Below, one piece after another: positions 1-5,382 of a DNA stretch of 6,007 bases. Location: assembly GCA_934402125.1 (NCBI GenBank), contig CAKRTY010000106.1:1-6007 (forward strand). Direction: 5' to 3'. This stretch comes from an uncultured Anaerosacchariphilus sp. Its GTDB lineage: Bacteria > Bacillota > Clostridia > Lachnospirales > Lachnospiraceae. The notes under the pieces are model-generated. The model was not told the origin of the DNA and made no database searches. It saw nothing but the letters and a program-made list of their open reading frames with translations. The number at the start of each line of letters is the position of its first letter. Position 1 is the stretch's first letter. The position numbers were made by a program, and so were the translations under genes.

Positions 1-1
1 C

Positions 2-1243
2 AATAAAGTGGACGATTATCCCTACGGCGGCGGAGCCGGCATGGTCATGCAGGCGGAGCCGGTCTACAGGGCCTGGGAGTCTGTGACCGGAAAAATCGGA
101 CGGAAGGCCCGCACCATTTATGTGACGCCTCAGGGCGCTGTGTTCAATCAGAAGATGGCGGAGGAACTGGCGAAAGAGGAGGACGTGATCTTTCTCTGCG
201 GCCATTACGAGGGCGTAGATGAGCGTGTGCTGGAAGAAATTGTGACGGACTATGTCTCCATCGGCGATTATGTACTCACCGGAGGGGAGTTTCCGGCCAT
301 GGTGATGATCGACGCCATTTCGAGACTGGTGCCCGGAGTTCTGAATAACGAGGATTCCGCAGAGTTTGAAAGCTTCCAGGACGGGCTTCTGGAATATCCC
401 CAGTACAGCCGCCCGGAGATCTGGCATGAAAAAGAGGTACCCCCGGTACTTCTTTCCGGCAATCACACCCATATAGAGGGTTGGCGGCAGGAACTTTCTA
501 TTTTGCGGACAAGAGAGCGGCGGCCGGATCTCTACGGGACTTACCGGGAGCAGCAAAAGAAAATGCAGGAAAAAGATAAGAGAAAACGCCGTTTCAAGGG
601 CGTCATCTTTGACATGGACGGTTGTCTGATTGATTCCGAGCGTCTTTATGCCCAGTGCTGGAAGATGGCCTTTCATAAGATGGGGATTCCCATTTCAGAT
701 GAGACACTGGACAGTTGGAACGGCATCGGCGGAAAGGATCTGGATCATGCGATTGAGAGCGTGACCGGAGAGGCGCGCCTTACACCGGAGCTGCGCGCGA
801 TCCGCGACGGATATCTGGCCGGGGCGCTGGAGGATGGCCGTATGCCCCTGATGCCTTACGCAAAGGAAATTGTGACCCTGGCAAAAGAAAAAGGTATGAC
901 GGTAGGTGTGGCCAGCGGTTCCGTTCGGGAACGGGCGGAGAAAATGTTACGTTTTCACGGAATCTATGAGATGCTGGACTGTACAGCTTTTGGAAATGAA
1001 GTACAGGCGGGAAAACCGGCGCCGGATCTGTATCGGCTGGCCATGAAGCGGGGGGGCTTAAAGCCTTCCGAGGCAATCGCCTTTGAGGATTCGCTCAGCG
1101 GCGTAAAGGCAGCCCGGGCAGCCGGACTTCGGACTGTCTATGTACCACAGCCGGGCTTCCGGGATCTGGAGCCGGATGTGAATTATTATCGGAAAATCGG
1201 CGATCTGGCTGAAGGCATGGCGATTTTGCGCGCTCTGCCGTAA
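2..1243 (+). CDS. trmD: tRNA (guanine-N1)-methyltransferase TrmD fused to a HAD hydrolase domain (5' partial)
   Basis: The reading frame is open from the window edge (Asn-Lys-Val-Asp-Asp...). The GTG at 8 is an internal Val codon, not a start, and about the first 48 residues of TrmD lie upstream. TrmD uses S-adenosylmethionine to methylate N1 of G37 in tRNAs that have a G at position 36, which prevents +1 frameshifting. Visible SPOUT-knot motifs are VDDYPYGGGAGM (8-43), CGHYEGVDER (197-226), SIGDYVLTGGE (257-289) and EVPPVLLSGNH (about 434-466). The Arg equivalent to E. coli Arg154 is present (ISR, 323-325), but the position of catalytic Asp169 aligns with Glu (368-370). The TrmD part ends near LYGTY (about 529-543). 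A short Lys/Arg/Gln-rich linker follows, then a complete HAD domain (about 593-1243) in the same frame. TrmD is certain. The fusion is seen directly, but it could also be expressed partly from an internal start. Confidence 0.95.
   Translation, partial: NKVDDYPYGGGAGMVMQAEPVYRAWESVTGKIGRKARTIYVTPQGAVFNQKMAEELAKEEDVIFLCGHYEGVDERVLEEIVTDYVSIGDYVLTGGEFPAMVMIDAISRLVPGVLNNEDSAEFESFQDGLLEYPQYSRPEIWHEKEVPPVLLSGNHTHIEGWRQELSILRTRERRPDLYGTYREQQKKMQEKDKRKRRFKGVIFDMDGCLIDSERLYAQCWKMAFHKMGIPISDETLDSWNGIGGKDLDHAIESVTGEARLTPELRAIRDGYLAGALEDGRMPLMPYAKEIVTLAKEKGMTVGVASGSVRERAEKMLRFHGIYEMLDCTAFGNEVQAGKPAPDLYRLAMKRGGLKPSEAIAFEDSLSGVKAARAAGLRTVYVPQPGFRDLEPDVNYYRKIGDLAEGMAILRALP
563..1243 (+). other. C-terminal HAD-family (subfamily IA, beta-phosphoglucomutase-like) domain, possible separate product from ATG 563
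   Basis: This part of the fusion has all four HAD motifs. Motif I is DMDGCLIDSE, with the nucleophile Asp at 611-613 and the acid/base Asp at 617-619. Motif II is the Ser in VASGS (914-916). Motif III is the Lys in GKPAPD (1013-1015). Motif IV is FEDS, with acidic residues at 1085-1090. An alpha-helical cap lies between motifs I and II. The family uses an aspartyl-phosphate intermediate to hydrolyse or transfer phosphate on small metabolites in the cytosol. The substrate cannot be read from sequence. Beta-phosphoglucomutase, sugar-phosphate phosphatase and pseudouridine-5'-phosphatase (HDHD1-like, which shares the DMDGxLxDxERLY start) are all possible. An in-frame ATG at 563-565, preceded by GGGAG (546-550) at a rather long 12-base spacing, could give a free 226-residue protein. 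That is close to the usual length of a stand-alone enzyme of this family, so this may be a gene that recently lost its boundary with trmD. Confidence 0.85.
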
Positions 1244-1267
1244 CAAGAGAGAAAAAGGGAAGAGACA

Positions 1268-2620
1268 TTGGAAGGAAATTTGACGAAGGGTCCCATTTTG
1301 AAGACATTGACGAAGCTTGCGATTCCCATCATGGCTTCGTCTTTTCTTGGGACGTTGTATAACATTACGGATATGGCCTGGATTGGGCGTCTGGGCTCGA
1401 AAGCAGTGGCTGGCGTCGGCGTGGGCGGCATGTATATCTGGCTGTCCCAGGGGCTGGCGTCCATGGCCCGCATGGGCGGTCAGGTACAGGTGGCACAGTG
1501 TATCGGACGGGGAGACCGGGAGGCGGCCCGGGGCTATGCCCAGACGGCGGTGCAGCTGGCGACGGTTCTAGGACTGGCTTTTTCGGCGATCTGCGTAATT
1601 TTTCTGCATCCGCTGGTGGATTTTTTTAAGCTGACGGATCCGGAGGCACTGGAGGCGGCCTTCTCTTATACGCTGGTAGCCTGCGGCCTGCTGGTGTTTT
1701 CGTTTCTGACGCTGACCCTGACCGGCCTCTATACGGCCCAGGGTGATTCGAAGACGCCCTTTGTGGCGAACCTCATCGGTCTGGTGACGAATATGATCCT
1801 CGATCCGGTGCTGATTCTGGGCCCGGGCCCGTTCCCAAAGCTGGGCGCGGTGGGAGCGGCCATTGCCACGGTAACCGCGCAGTTTATCGTCATGGGAATC
1901 ATGATTCTGGGCGTGGTGCTGCGGCAGAACGGAAATGTATTGAAGGGCATGCGGCTGTTCGCAAAGCCCCAGGTGGAATATGTGAGCGGCATCTGCAAAA
2001 TCGGAATTCCCACGGCCCTGCAGGGTATGGCCTACTGTGCCATTTCCATGGTGCTGACCCGGATGGTATCGGCCTTCGGTGCGGCTGCCGTGGCAGTGCA
2101 GCGGGTAGGCGGCCAGATCGAATCCGTCTCCTGGAACACAGCGGACGGCTTCGGGGCGGCTCTGAATGCTTTCATCGGGCAGAATTACGGCGCAGGCAAA
2201 ATGGATCGGGTGAGAAAGGGCTACCGGGCTTCCCTCTGGACGGTGGGCGTCTGGGGCGTCCTGATTACCCTGACCTTTGTGCTGCTGCCGGAGCCTATCG
2301 CGAAAATCTTTTTCTATGAACCGGAAGCCATCGCCATTGCGGTGGGCTATCTGATTATCATCGGCTTTTGCGAGGGCTTCATGTGCGAAGAGCTGATGAC
2401 AGTGGGCGCTTTATCAGGCCTGGGACGGACCCGCCTGTGCAGCGTCATCAGCATCACCTTCACCAGCGCCCGGATTCCGCTGGCCATTCTTTTGGGCGGA
2501 CGCATGGGCCTGACCGGCATCTGGTGGGCGTTCTCATCCACATCCATCGCAAAAGGGATTGTTTTTGTGCTGACTTTCTTCTATATTACCCGGGAGACGA
2601 AAAGTTCTGCGGTTCGGTAA
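1268..2620 (+). CDS. MATE-family multidrug/metabolite efflux transporter
   Basis: This is a 450-residue integral membrane protein of the usual MATE length, expected to have twelve membrane helices in two homologous halves. Members export cationic drugs or metabolites in exchange for Na+ or H+. The N terminus is typical: LTKGPILKTLTKLAIPIM, then LYNITDMAWIGRLG. The halves can be seen as related segments, R68-MGGQ with an IGRGD tail (residues 68-83) and R279-VGGQ leading to FIGQNYGAGK (residues 302-311). The start is a TTG with AGGGA (1256-1260) seven bases upstream. It is chosen because translation from it gives the conserved family N terminus, and no ATG is available there. The gene begins 24 bases after the TrmD-HAD stop with no terminator between, so co-transcription from the trmD operon is likely. 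No clear terminator follows it. The substrate is unknown, and family assignment is secure. Confidence 0.93.
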   Translation: MEGNLTKGPILKTLTKLAIPIMASSFLGTLYNITDMAWIGRLGSKAVAGVGVGGMYIWLSQGLASMARMGGQVQVAQCIGRGDREAARGYAQTAVQLATVLGLAFSAICVIFLHPLVDFFKLTDPEALEAAFSYTLVACGLLVFSFLTLTLTGLYTAQGDSKTPFVANLIGLVTNMILDPVLILGPGPFPKLGAVGAAIATVTAQFIVMGIMILGVVLRQNGNVLKGMRLFAKPQVEYVSGICKIGIPTALQGMAYCAISMVLTRMVSAFGAAAVAVQRVGGQIESVSWNTADGFGAALNAFIGQNYGAGKMDRVRKGYRASLWTVGVWGVLITLTFVLLPEPIAKIFFYEPEAIAIAVGYLIIIGFCEGFMCEELMTVGALSGLGRTRLCSVISITFTSARIPLAILLGGRMGLTGIWWAFSSTSIAKGIVFVLTFFYITRETKSSAVR

Positions 2621-2628
2621 AAAAGCTC

Positions 2629-2657
2629 TTGTATTAGGGACGAAATGCTTTTATAAC
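2629..2657 (+). promoter_or_regulatory. Candidate sigma-A promoter for the uracil permease gene
   Basis: TTGTAT (2629-2634) is separated by 17 bases from TATAAC (2652-2657). The -10 box matches consensus at five of six positions. The -35 box keeps only the TTG core. Transcription would begin near 2664, leaving a leader of about 50 bases before the permease ATG. The spacing and position make it plausible, but an A/T-rich gap yields such matches by chance, and read-through from the MATE gene is also possible. Confidence 0.45.
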
Positions 2658-2673
2658 AAGAAAGGTTAAGCAA

Positions 2674-2690
2674 TTGTAAACAACATACAA
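2674..2690. promoter_or_regulatory. Short palindrome TTGTA-N7-TACAA upstream of the permease gene
   Basis: TTGTA (2674-2678) is mirrored by TACAA (2686-2690) across seven bases. It sits just downstream of the predicted start site of the permease transcript and 23 bases before the ATG. The position suits a repressor operator or a small mRNA hairpin. I do not recognise it as a PurR box, a PyrR-binding RNA or a purine riboswitch. The function is inferred from position only. Confidence 0.25.
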
Positions 2691-2713
2691 CCGAAAAAGA
2701 AAGGGTAAATGTT

Positions 2714-4096
2714 ATGAATGAATCAAAGGGAGTAATTCGCGACGCCAGAAAACTGGGCGTGCCCAAAATGCTGATTCTGGGCTTGCAGCACATGTTCGCC
2801 ATGTTCGGAGCGACAATTCTGGTTCCGATTCTGGTCAACAGCTATTTTGTAGACGCCTGCGGAGAGGGACCGACCAGGGGACTTACGGTAGCTGTTACGC
2901 TGTTCTGCGCGGGCTTCGGAACCCTGCTGTTCCATGTATGCACCAGGTTTAAGGTGCCTGCATTCCTGGGATCCTCCTTCGCCTTCTTAAGCGGATTTTC
3001 TACCGTGGCGCATCTGGACACCGGCATGTATGCCACTATGGGAGCCAATGAAAAAGCGGCTTATGCCTGCGGCGGTGTAGTCGTGGCAGGTCTTCTGTAC
3101 CTGGTACTGGCGCTGATTATCCGTCTGGTGGGCGTAAAGCGCGTAATGCGGTTCCTGCCGCCGGTTGTAACCGGACCGGTTATCATCTGTATCGGACTGA
3201 GCCTGGCAGGATCCGCCATCAACAATGCTTCCTCCAACTGGTTTCTGGCTCTGGTGGCATTGGCAGTTATCATTGTATTTAACATCTGGGGCAAGGGAAT
3301 GTTCAAGATTATCCCGATCCTGATGGGCGTTGTCATTTCCTATCTGGTTGCGCTTCTGATGACCATGGCAGGCATGACCAACCCGGACGGTTCCGCGATC
3401 CTGAATTTCTCTGCCATCGCAAGCTCCGGATGGGTAGGCGTTCCGCCCCTTCAGCTCTGCAAGTTTGATATTACCGCGATTCTGGTTATGGCCCCCATTG
3501 CCATTGCAACCATGATGGAGCATGTAGGCGATATGTCTGCGATTTCCGCGACGGTAGGAGAAAACTTTATTGCAGAGCCGGGTCTTCACAGAACCCTGAT
3601 GGGAGACGGTCTTGCCACATCCCTGGCAGGCTTCCTGGGCGGACCGGCTAATACTACATACGGTGAGAACACCGGCGTACTGGAGCTGAGTCGGGTACAC
3701 GACCCGCGCGTCATCCGTATCGCAGCGATCTTTGCTATTATCGTAAGCTTTATTCCGAAGGTTTCCGCTATCATCAGCACCATGCCCTCCGCTATCATCG
3801 GCGGCGTCAGCTTTATGCTGTACGGTATGATTTCCGCTATCGGCGTGCGGAACGTGGTAGAGAACAAGGTAGATCTGACCAAGTCCAGAAACCTAATTAT
3901 CGCAGGCGTTATCTTTGTCTGCGGCCTGGGCTTCAGCAGCGGCGTGACCTTTACAGTAGGCGGCACACCGATTACCCTGACCGCGCTGGCTATCGCGGCT
4001 ATCGCAGGCATCCTGCTGAATATGATTCTGCCGGGAAATGATTACGAATTCGGCGTGAATGAGTCCGGCGATGAGAACCGGGGGATTCACGCGTAA
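2714..4096 (+). CDS. uraA: NCS2/NAT-family nucleobase permease, probably uracil:H+ symporter
   Basis: This is a 460-residue membrane protein of the nucleobase-ascorbate transporter family, expected to have 14 membrane segments in two inverted 7-helix repeats. It imports a nucleobase, most likely uracil for pyrimidine salvage, with protons. The N-terminal LGLQHMFAMFGATILVP (22-38) and VPAFLGSSFAF (81-91) are typical of UraA/PyrP. The substrate-site Glu residues are Glu269 (MEHVGD) and Glu318 (NTTYGENTG). Their spacing of 49 equals that of Glu241 and Glu290 in E. coli UraA. The Glu-Asn-x-Gly signature (rather than Gln-Asn-x-Gly) favours uracil over xanthine. Two differences stand out: Asp273 replaces UraA His245, and Ser326 replaces the signature Thr. 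The start ATG has AAGGG (2701-2705) eight bases upstream. The gene probably has its own promoter, and no clear terminator follows it. Xanthine or another base cannot be excluded. Confidence 0.92.
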   Translation: MNESKGVIRDARKLGVPKMLILGLQHMFAMFGATILVPILVNSYFVDACGEGPTRGLTVAVTLFCAGFGTLLFHVCTRFKVPAFLGSSFAFLSGFSTVAHLDTGMYATMGANEKAAYACGGVVVAGLLYLVLALIIRLVGVKRVMRFLPPVVTGPVIICIGLSLAGSAINNASSNWFLALVALAVIIVFNIWGKGMFKIIPILMGVVISYLVALLMTMAGMTNPDGSAILNFSAIASSGWVGVPPLQLCKFDITAILVMAPIAIATMMEHVGDMSAISATVGENFIAEPGLHRTLMGDGLATSLAGFLGGPANTTYGENTGVLELSRVHDPRVIRIAAIFAIIVSFIPKVSAIISTMPSAIIGGVSFMLYGMISAIGVRNVVENKVDLTKSRNLIIAGVIFVCGLGFSSGVTFTVGGTPITLTALAIAAIAGILLNMILPGNDYEFGVNESGDENRGIHA

Positions 4097-4124
4097 GAAT
4101 TAAGAAATTTATGCGAAATAAGCC

Positions 4125-4153
4125 TTGCATTTTAGGAAGGCCTATGATAAAAT
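4125..4153 (+). promoter_or_regulatory. Strong extended -10 sigma-A promoter for rplS
   Basis: TTGCAT (4125-4130) is followed after 17 bases by TAAAAT (4148-4153), with TG one base upstream of the -10 box (4145-4146), so it is an extended -10 element. The start of transcription should be near 4160, about 160 bases before the rplS ATG. This is the best promoter match in the window. It lets rplS be made independently of trmD, the MATE gene and the permease gene. Confidence 0.8.
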
Positions 4154-4171
4154 TAACCACGTTGTGATAAA

Positions 4172-4295
4172 AAGCAGATGGTCCGCTGCTGCAGCAGTGG
4201 GAAAAGGGCATCTTTCGTAGGAAAGAGAAGCGAAGCAGATACGCGCCGGCCTCCGGTGCGGTTTCGGGTCCTTCGTACTGGCGGTAAGAACATCC
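4172..4295 (+). promoter_or_regulatory. Structured 5' leader of rplS mRNA (candidate L19 autoregulatory leader)
   Basis: The untranslated region between the promoter and rplS is rich in helices. Hairpin A pairs CCGCTGC (4183-4189) with GCAGTGG (4194-4200) around a TGCA loop. Hairpin B pairs TCTTTC (4211-4216) with GAAAGA (4221-4226). Arm C pairs CGAAG (4231-4235) with CTTCG (4271-4275) and encloses an 8-bp stem, 4242-4249 with 4253-4260. GATG (4177-4180) and CATC (4291-4294) could close the whole as a multibranch junction. No U-run terminator is present, so control would act on translation or mRNA stability. Autoregulatory L19 leaders are known upstream of rplS in low-GC Gram-positives. Whether this one matches that family by covariance I cannot test. 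Confidence 0.6.
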
Positions 4296-4319
4296 AGAAA
4301 ACAAGGAGGAGACAACGAA

Positions 4320-4667
4320 ATGAACGAGATTATTAAGAACATTGAAGCTGAGCAGCTGAAGGCTGAAGCACCGGAGTTCAAGGTAGGAGATACCGTAAAG
4401 GTTTACGGTAAGATCAAAGAGGGAAACCGTGAGCGTATTCAGGTATTCGAGGGTATCGTACTGAAGAAGCAGGGCGGCGGAGTTCGCGCTACCTTTACTG
4501 TAAGAAAGAATTCCAACGGTGTTGGTGTTGAGAAGACATGGCCGCTGCATTCCCCGAACGTAGAGAAGGTTGAGATTGTTCGTCATGGTAAAGTAAGACG
4601 TGCAAAGCTGAACTACTTAAGAGGACGTGTAGGAAAGCGCGCAAAGGTAAAAGAGCTTGTAAAATAA
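4320..4667 (+). CDS. rplS: 50S ribosomal protein L19
   Basis: This is a complete 115-residue L19, the normal length for the family. L19 sits on the 50S subunit near the 30S interface and contributes to intersubunit contacts. The family landmarks are [73 protein letters not shown] and the basic tail [14 protein letters not shown]. The ATG has a strong AGGAGG (4304-4309) with ten bases of spacing. Arg codons are CGT, CGC and AGA with no CGG, unlike the upstream HAD and MATE coding regions, as expected for a highly expressed gene. It has its own promoter and structured leader and is followed by a strong terminator, so it forms a largely autonomous unit although it lies downstream of trmD as in other Firmicutes. 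Confidence 0.99.
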   Translation: MNEIIKNIEAEQLKAEAPEFKVGDTVKVYGKIKEGNRERIQVFEGIVLKKQGGGVRATFTVRKNSNGVGVEKTWPLHSPNVEKVEIVRHGKVRRAKLNYLRGRVGKRAKVKELVK

Positions 4668-4676
4668 TCCCGAAGG

Positions 4677-4705
4677 TTGTTAAGGATAAGGGGAGAATGT
4701 ATATT
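4677..4705 (+). promoter_or_regulatory. Candidate lepB promoter overlapping the rplS terminator
   Basis: TTGTTA (4677-4682) and TATATT (4700-4705) are 17 bases apart. They match consensus at four and five of six positions. The -10 box lies in the loop and right arm of the rplS terminator. Transcription would start near 4711, in the U-tract region, about 75 bases before lepB. It is the only reasonable match found upstream of lepB. Terminator read-through is the alternative. Confidence 0.4.
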
Positions 4706-4720
4706 CTCCCTTTTTCTTTC
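4688..4720 (+). terminator. Intrinsic terminator after rplS
   Basis: GGGAGAAT (4691-4698) pairs perfectly with ATTCTCCC (4703-4710) across a four-base GTAT loop, followed at once by TTTTTCTTT. The stem can lengthen by A-T and G-T pairs at 4688-4690 with 4711-4713. It begins about 20 bases after the rplS stop and separates rplS from lepB. Confidence 0.93.
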
Positions 4721-4787
4721 ATGTAGCCTATCGCTATGTGAAAGGCCATCCGGCAGAATCCCATGAAAAGGTACGGGAGGTATAACG

Positions 4788-5366
4788 ATGCGAAGAAGAG
4801 GACTGAATTTCCGGCGGAGAAAAAAGAAGCTGAATCTGACAGCTCTGCAGGGCGCGGCTTTCTGGATAGGCGAGGTGATTCTTGCCTTTGTGGTGGGCTG
4901 TATGGTGGTCTGGTTTTTCGGCTATTCCTTAAGTAACGTGGGAGAGTCCATGGAACCGACCCTGAAAAGCGGAGACAAGGTGCTGATCAACCGGCTGGTC
5001 TATGAGGTGAAATCGCCGGATTACGGAGATTTGATTGTATTTAAGCCAAAGGGCAATCAGAACGCCCATTATCATATCAAGCGGGTGGTGGGAAAGCCCG
5101 GAGACACGGTTACGGTGAAAAGCGGCCGCGTCTTTGTAAACGGAGAATTGCTGAATGAAACGGTACAGACAGAGAGTATGCAGGATGCAGGCCTGGCAGA
5201 GGACGGCGTGAAGCTGGGTACCGACGAGTATTTTGTGCTGGGCGATAACCGGAACAACAGCGAGGACAGCCGGAGCGCCAATATCGGCAATGTGAAGAAG
5301 GAAGAAATACTGGGCAAGGCCTGGTTTACAGTGACGCCCGGAGAGCGCTTCGGACGACTGAGATAA
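4788..5366 (+). CDS. lepB: Type I signal peptidase
   Basis: This 192-residue protein is of the usual Gram-positive SipS-like size. It cleaves signal peptides from secreted preproteins on the outer face of the membrane with a Ser/Lys dyad. A very basic N terminus (residues 2-14, nine Arg/Lys) precedes one membrane helix (about 24-47). The catalytic Ser54 lies in GESMEPTL and the general base Lys98 in HIKRVVGKPGD. The conserved C-terminal box GDNRNNSEDSR is at 152-162. The arrangement predicts N-in/C-out topology. The start ATG has GGGAGG (4775-4780) seven bases upstream. The stop is 16 bases before the rbgA ATG, so the two genes are probably co-transcribed. All catalytic residues are present and it should be active. 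Confidence 0.97.
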   Translation: MRRRGLNFRRRKKKLNLTALQGAAFWIGEVILAFVVGCMVVWFFGYSLSNVGESMEPTLKSGDKVLINRLVYEVKSPDYGDLIVFKPKGNQNAHYHIKRVVGKPGDTVTVKSGRVFVNGELLNETVQTESMQDAGLAEDGVKLGTDEYFVLGDNRNNSEDSRSANIGNVKKEEILGKAWFTVTPGERFGRLR

Positions 5367-5382
5367 ATAACGGAGAATGAAT

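Noticed and set aside
8..10. GTG at position 8 as the start of the first gene
   Set aside because: The codon is the conserved Val of the TrmD VDDxPYGGG motif, and the frame stays open to the window edge, so the real start lies upstream.
555..590. Programmed frameshift or slippage at the TrmD-HAD junction
   Set aside because: The longest A-run is five bases (570-574) and no canonical slippery heptamer is in frame. The two domains are already in the same frame, so none is needed.
2621..2654. Possible terminator after the MATE gene (AAAAGC 2621-2626 with GCTTTT 2647-2652)
   Set aside because: The stem is only six mostly A-T pairs, the loop is 20 bases and there is no following T-run, so efficient termination is unlikely.
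2987..3700. 237-codon open frame on the - strand
   Set aside because: It lies wholly inside the permease gene, encodes no recognisable family, and its His/Gln/Asn-rich composition is typical of an antisense shadow of a membrane protein gene.
4090..4115. Hairpin at the end of the permease gene (CGCGTAA with TTATGCG)
   Set aside because: It has a 7-bp stem including a G-T pair and a 12-base loop, with no T-tract. It overlaps the stop codon and is not a convincing terminator.
4144..4167. Tiny leader peptide (Met-Ile-Lys-Leu-Thr-Thr-Leu) behind AGGAAGG
   Set aside because: Its start codon and ribosome binding site fall in the rplS promoter, upstream of the expected transcript start, so it would be absent from that mRNA.
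3999..4586. 195-codon - strand open frame across the rplS leader and rplS
   Set aside because: It is antisense to the well-supported promoter, leader and L19 gene, with no recognisable domain or convincing ribosome binding site.
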